Assembly (NCBI GenBank): GCA_029339195.1
Contig: JAPTJF010000223.1
Location: 32,962-96,961, forward strand
Length of the DNA stretch: 64,000 nucleotides
Source of the DNA: Micractinium sp. NFX-FRZ
Lineage: Eukaryota > Chlorophyta > Trebouxiophyceae > Chlorellales > Chlorellaceae
Direction: 5' to 3'
A program made the translations under genes and the position numbers. The notes under the pieces were generated by a model. That model searched no databases and was not told the DNA's origin. It saw only the letters and a program-made list of their open reading frames with translations. This document shows, in pieces, positions 43,534-55,800 of this stretch (position 1 is its first letter; each line of letters starts with the position of its first letter).

Positions 43534-46090
43534 TCACTTGTCCTTCTCGAGAGCACCCAGCTCAGCGAGCGCCTTGGCACGCTTGCGGTTGCGCTGGGAC
43601 TCTGCAGAAGGGGGAGAAGGCCAGGTGGGCCAGGGTGTGGCGTCAGTTGGGTGTTCAATCGGGCAGGGTCAAGTGCGTTGCTTGACGCATGTGATCAGGC
43701 AGGGGCGCATTGCTTGGGAGGAAGCTGGGGCATGTTGGAGTGGGAGGCAGCAGTTTGCACGCTGGTCACAAGCCCCAGCCGCAGCCAGGCGGGCAGCGGC
43801 AAGCACACTGCCGGGCAAGCAGGGACAAAGTGCACCAGAAATGGAGGTGCGGGTGCGGAAGCAGGGACAGGCACACTTGCGCATGGCTCGCCAGCGCCCA
43901 GGCAGGCAGGCAGGCGCGCAAGCGTGCAAACCATGCCCAACATGAACACACCAGAGACGGAGGTGTGGGTGCGGTACGCAAACAGCGCCACGCCCAGAGC
44001 GGCGGCAACGTAGGCCACGCGCCGCCAGTCTGCGGCGGTGTTCAGGTTGCCGCCAGTCACAGTGCTGCCCAGCTCGAGCGCCTGACGCACACGAAGGAAG
44101 GGGAACAGGGGGTGAAGCGGGCAGGTGAGGGCGGTGGGGAGCTGGGGGGTGGCGGTGCTTGCAAGTCAGCGTGCTGAGCCGCTAGGTCAGCCCCTGCCGC
44201 AGGGCTGCAAGGCTGCCGCAGAACGGCATGACTGGCAGCAGGGCGCCAGCAAGGACAAACACAGGCCGCTGCCAGTAGCCGCCCGGGCACACAGGTTGAG
44301 GCGCGGCCGCTGCTAGCACGGCAAGGCACCGGTGCCAGCAAGAGTTTGTCGCGTGCAAAAGCACAAGCGCAAGGGGCGCACCTTGGCGCCCAGGCTCTCA
44401 AAGATGGTGAAGGTGCGGAAGCCCAGGATGGGGCTTGACACCGCCTGCAGGCATTGGTGGCGGGGGGAATGAAAGCGGGGTGACACACGGCGAATGAGGT
44501 GGGGGGCTGGCAGCTGCAGGGCCGGCAGCGGGATGCGCAGACCCCTGCCAGACGGCGCGGAAGTGGCAGCGCGCATGCAAGTGGGGCTGCGGCTCGTTGT
44601 CGGTGGCGAACCACAGCGTGGCACAGCATGCACAGCACAGCAGGGAGCACGCACCTGCGACGGCTCGTCCTCCCCGGGGATGTAGGTCACAAAGACGGGG
44701 GGGTGCTCGTAGAAGCCAGACTCCTTGGAGGCAACCTTGTAGCTGCATGCATGGATGTTAAGGTTTCAAGGTTACAAGGGGGCAGGGCACAAAGACATGT
44801 CGGGTGCTGACGGATGCCAGACACCTTGGAAGCAGCTGTGTGGGTGCGGAGCAAGGGAGAGGTAAGGTGACATCCAGGTAAAGGAGCACTCAAGTGATAG
44901 ATTAAGGAGCGCGGGGAGGGAGGGGAGAACTGTGGGCAGCCCATCACAGCATGGCGCAGCGTGACGTGGCAGCACCCACCTGTGCTGCACGCTGGAGCCC
45001 TCGGGGATGCGGTCAAACTTGGCGGACAGCTCGCCCTCAACCTCAAAGCTGGCGGGCCAGGGGCGGTCCTCGACCTGGACAGCGGTAGCGGGGCTGCATC
45101 GGGGCAGGCAACAACAACAAGAGGCATGTTTCAATGTATGAAGTTGAGACTTGCTTGCTGGGCGGTGCATGCTTGCGCTTCCTGGGGACCTCTGAAGCCC
45201 TTGAACATATGCTGCTCAGCTGCTCTCCCTCCGACCTCGCCAGCAACACACGCTGCGGCCGAGTGACGGAGGGGCACCACACCCCGAATGTGGTCGGGGA
45301 CACCGTACCCATGAAGCAGCGACGGCACCACACACAAACCAGCCGCCGCACTGACAGCGTCACAATTAGGAGCCGAAAACTCACGTGTTTCCAGCGTTGT
45401 AAATGGAGATCGTCACTGTTGTTTGTTTGCCCTCCAGCGGCCGCTCATCGCTCACTACACGGCGCACCAGCAGCAGGGCCCGGTCCACATCCTCCTCGTC
45501 GTCATCATCCTCGTCAACATCCGCGTCCTCCTCCGCCCTGCGAAGAGGAGCAGGCAGCGCAGGGGGCAAGGATCAGCAAGGAGGGCGGGAAAGGGCCGCC
45601 GCCATATGTGCCCCTCGAGCGGCGGCGGCAGCGAGCGACGGCGGGTAGTGCTGGTCAGCGAGGGGCCACAGTGGCGCTCTTCTGGGCGGCGCGCCGTCTT
45701 GGCGATGACGCTTGTAGCTGGGCAGCGTTTGGGCAGCGTTTGGGCAGCGTTTGGGCAGGCAGAGAGAGGGCCTCGCCTCCCCCGACCTGAGCGGCCACAC
45801 TCCCATCACTGCGTGCCAGACGGTCGGCACCGCCCCCTGGGCCTGCCAGACCGCCATGAGCTGGCGTCACGCCGGGGCGAGCTGGTGCCAGGCCGCGCCT
45901 TGATGGGCCCGCTGTGCAAGGCCTTAGCCCGACCTGGCCTCCCGAGGCGCGGGGGTGCCATCAACAGTAAAGTGACTCTCCCCGTCCACCGATCGCGGCG
46001 CTGCAAGGCCGATCGAGCCAGAACTCACCGGCTGGGCAGCGCGGCCGCCGAGAGCAGCAGCAGGGCCAGAGCAAGGTGTTGCCACTTCAT
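43534..46090 (-). CDS. SSR2: Translocon-associated protein subunit beta (TRAP-beta/SSR2)
   Basis: Seven exons (46029-46090, 45385-45537, 44980-45093, 44655-44742, 44382-44444, 43952-44081, 43534-43601) give 225 residues. The N-terminus MKWQHLALALLLLSAAALPSRA is a classic signal peptide, followed by an acidic stretch (EEDADVDEDDDDEEDVD). The lumenal beta-sandwich follows, with RRVVSDERPLEGKQ, ISIYNAGNT, AKFDRIPEGSSVQH and VFVTYIPGEDE. One TM helix (WRRVAYVAAALGVALFAY) precedes a short basic cytosolic tail ending LEKDK, compatible with ER retention. TRAP assists translocation of secretory proteins at Sec61. An echo of the exon 4 acceptor edge lies near 44808-44835. Confidence 0.9.
44700..44845 (-). 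repeat. Echo of TRAP-beta exon 4 5' end
   Basis: Plus-strand gccagactccttggaggcaa (exon 4, about 44716-44735) recurs about 100 bp upstream in the gene's intron 3 as gccagacaccttggaagcag near 44817-44836. The copy has lost the acceptor. Confidence 0.65.
45722..45760. repeat. Three tandem copies of gggcagcgttt
   Basis: Perfect 11-bp units repeated three times plus a partial fourth (gggcag) in TRAP-beta intron 1. The unit is not a known telomere repeat. It is probably a young minisatellite. Confidence 0.8.
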
Positions 46091-46550
46091 TGTGCCGGCT
46101 CGAAGTATGGTGGGAGGGGCGGGGCGCCTGTTAGGAGAGGGGGCGGCCTGGGTCCTGCTGCGCTGGCGGGGAGCCATGTCCGCAGTCACATGCACACTTG
46201 TATGCCTGCTTATGACACTGTATGCCTGCAGGACGTGCTGCCAGCAAAGCAGCTCCGTGCATGGAATTACATTGTGTGCAAAGGCAAGGTTGAGATGTGC
46301 CGGCGGCAGGCGCACACCTTCAGCCGGTGCACGGCAGGCATCGCCACCGTCTTTCCGCAGCTCCACCGTCTGGCACAGCCTGCCAGAGGGGTTGTCACCT
46401 TGTCGCACCAGGAACAGACAGGTTGATCCACCTCTGACTTATTTAGGAACTTTTACATAATGTGTGTCAACAGCGAAGCCTCTGGTCTGTGCACGCTTTG
46501 ACCGGCACAGCAGCACAACACCACAGCAGGCGGCCGGCGACTCGGCCGGC
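46091..46550. other. Promoter of TRAP-beta and 3' UTR of the coiled-coil gene
   Basis: Both neighbours are on the minus strand. A ttaca (TGTAA on the minus strand) at about 46453-46457, roughly 95 nt past the coiled-coil stop, is a likely polyadenylation motif. A tgtatgcctgc/tatgcctgc repeat occurs near 46200-46230. No coding exon is supported. Confidence 0.5.
46453..46457 (-). terminator. TGTAA polyadenylation motif of the coiled-coil gene
   Basis: Minus-strand TGTAA about 95 nt downstream of the stop codon at 46551. Confidence 0.5.
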
Positions 46551-49500
46551 TCACTTGCCACCGGCAGCAGTGCGGCTGCTGCGTCCAGAGGAGGCGACTG
46601 AAGCAGGCTTGCGGGGCGCTGCCGCCACCGACGAAGACGACGTCCCTCCTTCCAAGCTGGCTGTCCCCCAGGGCCGCACATCCGAGCGCAACACCTGCAT
46701 GAGCTCTCTGCTGGCGCCACCGCACAGCATGCCACTGCTTGCTACCTCGCTGGGGCTGGCGCTCAGGCAGCAGGCACTGGGGCTGGCGGTGGCTGACGAG
46801 GGGGCACGGAAGCTGAGCAGGGAGGCCTGGCCGAAGCGGGCAGCGGGGCTGTGGGAGGGGCTGGCAGCGGGGGGCGCCCGGGGCGAGCTGCTGCTGGCGG
46901 GCAGCACCAGCCCCGCCTTCTCCTGCCAGTCCACACCCAGCTGATCCAACAAGCGCTGCAGCAGCGCCTCGCGCTGCGGCGCCGGCAGCGTCTCAAGATG
47001 CAGCGGCCCCTGAGGCAGGTCCTGCTGCGCCTCGCTGGCAGCGGTGGCAAAGCTGGTGCCAGCCTCCAGGCAGTCAGCGCTGCCAGGCTCCAGCTGGGTG
47101 CAAGAGGCAGCCGCCAACGCGGCCCGCCCCTGCTCACCAAGCACCACCTGCCGCACCTCGGACAGGCACTGCAGCAGGAAGCCAGCGGCCTCGCTGTGGC
47201 TGGCCCGCAGCTGGCGCAGCTCATCCCTGCGGGCATGCGGGGGCCAGGGAGGAGTGCGGGGGCGAGGTTCGCTGGCAGAGCAGTGGATGGGCTGTCCAAG
47301 GGAACTACCAAGGCTGGGGTTCAACGGTTTGCCAAGGGTGGCATTGCGCTTCAAGGATGCTCGAAATAGGATCTGCACCCCGGCTCGCCAACCATGCACC
47401 CAGCACCCAGCGCCACAGCACCGCAGCCCCAGCAGGCATCAGCACCACCCGCCCACCCGCCGCCCGTGCTGGCAGCCCCTCACTTTTTGGCCTCCAGAGC
47501 ATCCTCCAGCTCCGCCATGTGGCTGGCCTGGTCATCCAGCTGCTGCCCCGCAGAGTGCGCCTCCGCCTGGCTCTCTGCCAGCTGTCCCGCCAGGTCAGCC
47601 AGCGCCTGCTCCCCAGCGGCCCGCTGCTCCTCCACTTCCTCCAGCCGGGCCAGCTGCACACGGTGAGGAGACACAGGGCAGCAGTGGGTCGCAAGGTGTG
47701 CATGGACCTGCACGCACGCTGAGCTGGCTATTTGAAAGATGGCGGCTCCCCCACTTCACGAGTTACGTGCACAGGCACCGGGGGCCCAAGGGCAGCAGTG
47801 GAGTGACACCGGTGCTCACGGCGGACAGCATGGCAGCCAGCGCAGGTATGGAGGGCGGCATCACGCTGCCGCTGCATGCCTCAACCCGCCCTGCCACTGC
47901 ACCGCTATCCCTCTGCCTCCCTCACCTTTGCCAGCTCTCCCTGCCAGTGCCGTGCAGGCTAGCCGCGCCCTCAACAGCTGACCCTTCCGCCCTGGCATCC
48001 ATCAACACACAAAATGAAGACATGCAGTCTCAAGGCTCACCAGGCTTTCCACTGTCTTCTCACAGGCCAGCCCCTTCTTCACCAGCTCGTCCTCTGCCTG
48101 CCGGCTGATGCTCAGTGCCAGCCGCAGGTCAGACACCTCCTTCTGCAGGGTCACATGAGCAGCAGGCACCGTAGAAGCAGAGCAGAGGCAGGAGTAGTGT
48201 GATAGGTGGACGGCAGCAGAGGGGGAGGGGAGCCGGGCCAAATAATGCACAGCCACGAACTCCTCCTGCTGGTATCGCACGTGTGCCAGCGGCGCCTGCC
48301 AGCACAACTGAAGCCGATAAACACAGCAGTTTGTGCTTGCACCCCAGCAGCCCCCTCAGCCTCCAAGGCACCTGCAGCGCAGAGTTGCGGGTCAGCAGCC
48401 CCTGCACGTGCCGCCCCTGGTACTGCAGCTCCCCTGCAGGCACACATGGGCAAGGTAGGGGGTTGAGGTGACACACTCGGAGGGCAGACGGGCTGAAGAC
48501 TTGCTTGTTCTGCTCCCAGCACAACAGATCATGACACGAGCTCACCCACATGCCCACCCGCGCACCCGCCATGGCCTCATTGCCCGTTAGATGCCAGCCA
48601 GTGGCGCCAATGGCCAAATACAGCGCGCCTTGGGCACCTACCCACCACCCACCACGGCCCCTTGTGCACGCACCCGCCATGGCCTCATTGTCGCAGATGG
48701 TCTGCTTGGTGGTGGCATCCAGCCGCTGGTCTGTGAGGGATGCCATCTCCAGCCGTGCCGCCTGCGCTAGGCGGAGGCAGAGGGAGGGTGGGGTGCCCGA
48801 GATTTGGAACACAGCCGCTTGTTTGGGATCACAGTCTGTTTCTCCCGCACACGACAGTGCGACACAGACCCAGCGAGAGAAGGGAGCGGAAGAGCCGGCA
48901 TGGTGGCAACCCGACAGCCACCAGCACCAGCCACCAGCAACCGTTCCTCATGCACCTGCACTGCCTCGGCGGTGTTGCACCGCCACAGCTCGCGGTCGGA
49001 CGCATGCTTGCGCTCCAGATCCTGCACGCAGTGGGGGCAAGAGGGCCGGTGGGGCAAAAGTGGCATGGTGACAAGAGGGCAAGCACCCACATGGAGCTGC
49101 TCTGCGGCGCAACGCTCCCCACCTCCCTTCACTCCACAATCCCCCGTTGCTCTCTCACTGGGCCCCCACTTCCCCCCCAGCTGCCCCACCACCCTGCCCC
49201 CCACCATCATGCGTTTGTTGTGCTGCCGCTTCTCCTCCTCCAGCGCTGCCGCTGCCGCTACCACACGCGCCCGCAGCTCGTCCCGCTCCGCCAAAAACGC
49301 ATCTGCCTGCTGCGCCCGCTGTGTCTGGCTGTCCAGGACCGCCTGCACAGCCGGGGCCCGATGAAGTGTGTTGAAGATGAGGGGGAGGTGAGCAGTGTGG
49401 TAACTGAGCATTCGGGGGTGTTATCCAATACGATGCCTGCAGGAGAGATGGAGCGCAGAGCGGTGCAGCACCCACAAACTAGGCAGCACTCACAAAACAT

Positions 49501-50009
49501 CCAGCACCCCCGTGCCCACCTGCTTCTCCCCCAAGTCGGCCTCCCGCCGGCGCTCTGCCGCCAGTGCTGCCTCTGCTGCCGCCCGCTGCGTGGCCGCCAG
49601 TGCGGCACGCGCCTCTGCCAGCTCACGCTCCAGCCCCTCTGCCCGAGCCGTCTGCTCCGCCAGGGCTATCCGCAGGTAGGAGCTGATGTCGTCAAACTGG
49701 TTGCGCTCTGCTGTCAGCTGGGTGCCCAGGCTGGAGCGCTCGCCGTCGAGCACGGCTTGGGTGCTGGCCAGCCTGCGGCAGCGGCGGCAGGAGCGGGAGT
49801 GCAAAGGCGTGAAAAGGGACTGGCAGTGTGTGAAAAAAACGGGCGTCAGATCAAAAAAAATCTCACCTCTGCAGCTTGTCCTTTGACAGGCCCAGCTTTG
49901 CCTGGGCCTCCTCCAGCCGTTGCACCAGCTCGTCGGCGGCGGGAGTTGCCGCCGACGCCGCTGTTCCGGGCTTGCTGCCCGGCCTGCTTGCCGGCGTCTT
50001 GGGCGGCAT
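46551..50009 (-). CDS. Coiled-coil protein resembling ciliary/basal-body CFAP157
   Basis: Nine exons (49867-50009, 49520-49772, 49205-49342, 48945-49021, 48674-48761, 48372-48433, 48041-48142, 47484-47653, 46551-47226) give about 570 residues. The start MPPKTPASRPGSKPG is short and basic, as in CFAP157/BBOF1-type proteins. Almost continuous heptads follow: FDDISSYLRIALAEQ, LERELAEARAAL, MASLTDQRLDATTKQTICDNEAMAGEL and LSISRQAEDELVKKGLACEKT. The segment I-x-x-NExMxxELxYQxR resembles CFAP157-like sequence. The last 150 residues are Ser/Ala-rich and low in complexity. If the assignment is right, this is a cilium-related gene in an otherwise Chlorella-like genome. A generic coiled-coil protein is the alternative. 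An echo of the exon 5 donor edge lies in intron 5. Confidence 0.6.
48545..48700 (-). repeat. Echo of coiled-coil gene exon 5 3' end
   Basis: The real exon edge and donor (plus strand cacgcacccgccatggcctcattg near 48668-48690) is repeated about 105 bp away as cgcgcacccgccatggcctcattg near 48557-48580. The copy then diverges from the coding sequence. Confidence 0.85.
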
Positions 50010-50569
50010 GGCAGCAGCCTTTCAGGCGTCACAGCGAGGCGGTCGCACTATTCTCCGCAGCTGCTGAGACCGCGCGGGCCGAGTCAAGCGGGTGAGGACG
50101 GCGTGTCACCCTACCGGCTCCCCCTGTGCCGATTGCACAACGGCAAGTCTTAATAAATCGGAGAACCGGCAAGCACGGCTGCCGAGATTGCTGGGCGGCG
50201 CCGAGCCTTTCGGTCTCCTCTCGGTTTCTTTTGGCCGACATTGTCCCCATGCCACTCCTTGTGCGCCTTTTATACTGCAAACCATGGATCAAACATTGGT
50301 TGACGGCCTGGCTAGGCCCGGCTGGGCAAACAGTGGCCCTGGCGGAACGGCAGCGGCGGCGGTGCCCGCGGCGGCGGCTCTGTCGTGGAGGCACGCCACA
50401 GTCGGAATATGCAGCAGATTACAGAGCGCGGCTTGCACCAAACCACACTCGGAGATATGCGACTTGTGCACATGCACAAGAAACGCCGCTCTGGTGCCCG
50501 CAAGGCAAGATGCGGCCTGGCGTGCGCTGCCCACCCTCTGCCCGCCTGCTGCCCTGCCTGCCTGCCTGC
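50010..50569. other. Promoter of the coiled-coil gene and 3' UTR of the NIPSNAP gene
   Basis: Minus-strand TGTAA (ttaca at 50419-50423) lies about 147 nt past the NIPSNAP stop. The rest carries no supported gene. Confidence 0.5.
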
Positions 50570-52257
50570 CTACTGCATAGGCGAGAAGGGGCAGGCCTGC
50601 ATGAAGCTTGAAGTAAAATGCACCACCCCAGGGGTGACTGCCGCAATGCACTCACGCCACTGGGACACCGTGCGCGCAGCCTTGCGGGCATCATGGCACG
50701 CTTGGGCGCTGGGGTACCGCCACAGCTCAATCACGTTATTCAGCATGCCTGCAGGATGGCAAGGTGGTGTGGGGCGGAGGGGGCTTGGGTGGGGGGCATG
50801 CATCACGAGAAACGAAGTCACAGGTGCAGGACTGCATTGCATGCGGTCTGGTGGGCAGGCGAGCGGGTGGAGCATTGCCGACGGAGCGCAGCCAACCAGC
50901 ACGTGCATCGTCCCGCACAGCACCGCACCTCACAGCACGGCACACAGCGCAGCACCCACCTATCTCGGTGTATCCAAAGAACACCAGCTGCCCCTGCGGG
51001 TCGGCTGCCACCTTGTGAGGGATGCCCGCCTCGAATGCCGCAAGCAGCTTGGGAACCCCATCATACCCAGGCTTTAGCTGCAGCCGTTGGACACACATGT
51101 GGAGATCACCGGGTTTCAGCAGTGGGATACTTGAAGAAGGGATTCAGGGAGGCGAACAAGAGGTGTACCTGCTGTTGTCAGCCCAGCCGGAGCTCCACTG
51201 GGCAGCGCCCTCCCACCCCCCGCATCCCACCTGATACTGCCGCAGCTCGTAGATCGGCTGCTTGCCCGGCTGCCGCTCCGGCGCTGCATAGTGCTGCACT
51301 GGCGCCGCGCCCGCCGCCGCCAGCACCCCCGCCGCCGGCACGTAGATGCTGCTCTCCTGCTGCGTCAGGCAGAGCCGTGAGAAGGCCAGATACTCCTGCT
51401 GCCACTCGACGTTGCCAGCGCTCATGGCGCGGTGCTTGTCGCGGTGATCAAAGTCGTTGTAATGATAGAAGTGAGACTGCACCTCAGGGAGTGCGGCAAC
51501 GGCAGAAGACTATGTGTGTGCAGAGTGCGGAGGTTGGCGGGTGGCACAGTGCTCTTGTACAGGTGGCTGAGGCGGGGCACCCTCCATACAGACAGTGCAC
51601 GTTATGCATGGCCGCACAGCTGCCGCACAGGCTGCTGCCGGGCATGCTGCCGCGTGCGCTGGCCGTGCCACGCACCACTTTGTTTAGCATGCCGCCGGTG
51701 TCGCACACAAACATCCTGCAGGCGGTTGAGTTTAGGGCAGGCATGGCGATAATGAGGCAGGCCGGCAGGCGAGCAGGGGACCAGGCTTTCCCTAGGGCTC
51801 ACGGCACTCCACGCACAGGGCAGTCTGGTAACTGTTCTGCTACCAGCAGGCCCCCCTTTGCTGCCTTGCATTCCTCCCAACTGGCGGCGCACCCGGCATG
51901 GGCAGCTTGCGCCACCCCAGCGGGCACTCACCCCAGGAAGGGTAGCAGGCTCTTCCGAAGCTCCACCTTGTCATTTGTTAGCCGCATGAACTCCTGCATT
52001 GCAGGCAGGCACGGGCAGGCAGCCACACTTGAGACTCGGCGAGGGCGCCGACGGAGGTGGCGGCAGGGCGTCGGGCACCCTCCACACACTCAGGGCACTC
52101 TCCACACATCCCGGACTTCCTTAATCCGTGGGAATAAGCCGAATGACCCTACCTTGATCGATTCAGGCTTCATGGTGTACTCTCTAAGCTCCAGCAGGCC
52201 GGTGTGGGCGGAGGTGGCGAAGCCCCTGCGGGCCGCCTGCTGCAGCGCACGAAACAT
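50570..52257 (-). CDS. NIPSNAP-family protein, probably mitochondrial
   Basis: Six exons (52153-52257, 51932-51993, 51676-51715, 51231-51476, 50960-51077, 50570-50748) give about 250 residues. The N-terminus MFRALQQAARRGFATS is a textbook mitochondrial presequence. Two NIPSNAP repeats follow: the first with LLELREYTMKPESIK, VELRKSLLPFLG, CDTGGMLNKV and HYNDFDHRDKHRAM; the second with IYELRQYQLKPGYDGVP, GQLVFFGYTEIG, LNNVIELWRYPSAQACHDAR. LTQQESSIYVP closes repeat one. NIPSNAP proteins are matrix-associated ferredoxin-like dimers linked to mitophagy signalling in animals; the algal role is unknown. The start is supported by the presequence. Confidence 0.85.
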
Positions 52258-52866
52258 GTTGGTGACCTTATAATTGAATGCGGCCAATCGAGCGTGTTCG
52301 GGGCCTTGACAGGGCCACTGGCAGGCATACGTGTCGCACGCACATTTGGCTTGACCACGCCCTTGGCAGAGGGGATTCTCCAGTAGAGGGTTTCGAAACA
52401 ACCCATACTTAAGGCTGTGGCGAGCAGACTCAGAAGCCTGTGCGCCTGCGGGCGAGCGAGTGGGGTTCTGGAGCCCAGCGGCCAGGCCAGCCAACACAGC
52501 GCTGTCGCCTGCTGCCGATTCTTGGGTGCGCATTTAGCATACGGGTGAGGCGGGGAAGTCTAGCGAGGTGTGGGGAGGTCCCTCGCTCACTGCAAACTTG
52601 GCTCTCTGCCAGGCGCACGCCTATAGCCAAAGGTGAATTACTGGCTGACAGTGCGAACTCTGGGCGGCAGCATGCTGCCGCTGGCTCACGCCCCGGTGCT
52701 TCCACTGCTGCTGCTGCCACGGCCGCTGCCACCGCCACCGCTGCTGGGCGCCGCCACAACCTGCTCTGCTTCTTGCTGTTCCCCCGCCCTCACCTACAGG
52801 GACCTCTGTGCAGCTCCTGACCTCGAGTTCTGACTGCCAGCTCAGCAGCAGGAACACCAGTAGGTC
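52258..52866. promoter_or_regulatory. Divergent promoter region NIPSNAP / FBXO9-like
   Basis: 609 bp between divergent starts. No cis-motif stands out. An in-frame TAG at about 52861 directly upstream of the F-box gene's ATG argues that its start is not further 5'. Confidence 0.45.
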
Positions 52867-55800
52867 ATGGTTGCCATGGTGGCGTCCCCCTCGGTGGAGT
52901 GCGCCGGGCCGCTGGCCTCGGCTTACCTCACCGCCTACCGCCCCTGGATGAGCCTCTATGGCGTGCGGCTGCAGCGGGAGCACGACCCTAAGGAGGTGCG
53001 CGCTGCAAGCAGGGGAGTGGGGATTTCTGACGTCTCCTCGGGGCAGCTGCTTTAGTGCAGCGTCGCTTGCGCTGCCATTTGTGCCTGTCTACTGTGGGCG
53101 GGTGGTGCAGCTGCGGTGCCGGTGCCCACGGCTGTTGTGTAACCATCATTGCTCCATGCACGTTTGCTTAGCGCGTTAGAATAACCTGGCATCGTTCGTC
53201 TGCCCCAGGCAGGGCCTCGTTGCTTGAGACCCGGCTTCTTGATGAGCGGCTGCCGCACACGCCTCGTCTGGTTTTGCCCAAGCACGTGTGCTTCTCATGC
53301 TGCCTGCTGCCTGGTTCTTGTCCCTGCCAGCAGGGTGAGCTGTCCTTGATCGAGAAGATGCTCCCAGATGAGATCCTGCTCCACATCTTCCAGCGCCTGC
53401 CCGTCTCGGCGCTCGCCACCGCCCAGTGTGTGTGCCGGCAGTGGCGCAGCGTGGGAGCGGCGCCCGTGCTGTGGCGCGCGGCCTGCCTGTGAGTGCCCTT
53501 GGGGGTGGGCGGGAGCAGGGCGGGAGCGTGGAGCAGCGCGGCGGGTGGGCGGTCAAGAGGCAGCCAGCTGCCTGCCCCTGCCATATTGGCTCCGCCAGTC
53601 TTGTGCACACCTTCCCAGCCACCAGACTTTCACTGCCTGCGTGCCCTCTTCCTGCCCCCTTCCTGCCTCTGAACCTGACGGTCAGCCCGTGCTTCCTGCC
53701 TCCGGCTCCCCACCCTCTCATTCTTTCTTTCCGCCCTTCAGGGAAGCCTTCTTCACCACGAGTGTGCAGCAGAATGCTGAGCTGGCGCGCTCGCAGTACC
53801 GCGGCTCTTGGAAGCGGTAAGCGCGTGGTGGGTCGGTTTCGGGGCCGTGCAGGGCAGGCACGCAGGCGATCCCGCTCGCTTCGCTGCTGCAACACGAGGG
53901 GAAAAAGGGTTCCCTTCCAGCCCCTGCCCGCCAGCGCCTGTGAACACCCCCCTCACCTGCTCTGCATACCCCCGGGCCACCCACCTGCCCCTCCCTCTGC
54001 AGCATGCTGCTGGAGCGCCCACACCTGCGCTTTGACGGTGAGCCATGCCTTTCTGGGCGCTTTGGCAATCACTTGTAGGGGGTGATAGCGGGCGGGCATG
54101 TAATCCCACCCATGAGCGAGGGCAGCGGGGGCAGGCACGCTTAGGTGCACGCCTTTGCGGCCAGTGCGTGTGCGCGCCCCAAGCATTGCGTAGTAGCAAG
54201 TACTGGACCGCCCTGCTGCGCCCCTGCCGTCACACCTGCCAGCGTGTCCCGACATTTCTGCTGAGCTCGCCTCCCTCCCCGAGTCGCCTGCCTCCTGCCC
54301 CCCCAGCACCTGTGCACCCAACACATTTGCGTCCTGCCCCACCACCCCGACGCACCCGCCTGCAGGTGTCTACGTCAGCCGCAACACGTACCTGCGCACG
54401 GGCGTGGCGGAGTGGAACGTCAAGGTGAGGGGTGCTCTGCTGTGATGGATGGGGATCCATGCCAGCTTGACCAGACAGCTGCAATCGCGCATGCCAGCGC
54501 CTGCGTACTGCCCTCTGTCCCCTGCTGTACTGCCGTGACCAGTACATGCATGCCCCTGGCCCCCTGCCTCCTGCCTGCAGAATGCGGTGCACCTGGTGCT
54601 CTACTTCCGGTGAGAGCATGGCACAGCAGGCACAGCACAGCATGGCACAGCATGTCATGACGTGGCACAGGGGCTGAGCGCAGCGTGCGCTGCTGCCACC
54701 AAGCGGCGCCAGCTGCCGCACTGTCCCCCTACCCTGCATCCTCTATGTGTATTCGCCAGGCATGCACCGAGAGTTCAGCTGCTCGTTTACACAAACACAA
54801 CACTGACCATCGCCGTATTGCTTGCCGTACATCACATCTACATCCGCATCGTCCCTGGATCACGCCCTGCACATCCCCCAAAGCCCCAGTCACACCTTCA
54901 GCAGTAACACCACCACCTGCTCTCCTCCTTCCCTGGCCTGCAGTTACCTGCGCTTCTTCCCCGACGGCACCTTCTCCTACCGCACCTCTCCCGAGCCCCT
55001 GGCCCGGGTGCACCGCTCCCTGGCGCTGGCGCACGCGCAGCGCCACCTGGGGCACCGGCGGGGCAAGGACGGCGAGCATGTGCACCTGGGGCGCTTCAAA
55101 CAGGACGTGAGTGGGCGGGGCCGGGTGGTGAGAACAGGTGGCAGTCGAGGTGGCGGGATGGGGGCATGTGGTCAGGCTGTCCTGCGTTGCAAAGGCTTGG
55201 CGTACAAAAGACGGCGATGCGCTTGTAGCACCATTGGTCCAGCTCGCTTCACAAGCTGTGTGACGTGTCCTACTGCTTCGCCAAACTGACACACCTGTCC
55301 CTTCTCGCCGCTTGCTCGCCTCTGGGGTGCAGGGCGAGCGCGTGTGGACGGCGATGCGCTCCTACGGCAGCAGCAGCACCGAGATCCGCAGCCGCCTGCG
55401 CCTGCGCTCCACCGTGCCGGGCGCCAACAACCGGTTGGACATCCAGACCATCGTCAGCTGGGACAGGGCCGAGGGGCAGGCGGTGCCGATGATGGGTGAG
55501 CGCCGCCGCCGCCGCTGCTGGTGCATGCCAGCACTCCTTCTGTGTTGGTTTGTGTGTTGCTAGTGGAGTGTGTATGGTTTGGGAGTCTCTCGCACGCAAG
55601 AACTGGTTGGACGTGCAGTTGGTTGTCAGCTGGGACAGGGCGGAGGGGCAGGCGTTGCCGATGATGGGTGAGCCCCGCCGCCGCCGCCGCTGCTGCTGCA
55701 TGCCAGCGCTTTCTCTGCATTGGGTTGTATGTACTAGTGGAACGCTTACGTTCCACCAGCGGGTGGCAGGCAAGAATTTGCTGGACATGTGGTTGCTTGT

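Noticed and set aside
45722..45760. Interstitial telomere repeat
   Set aside because: gggcagcgttt does not match the TTTAGGG-type telomere unit of green algae.
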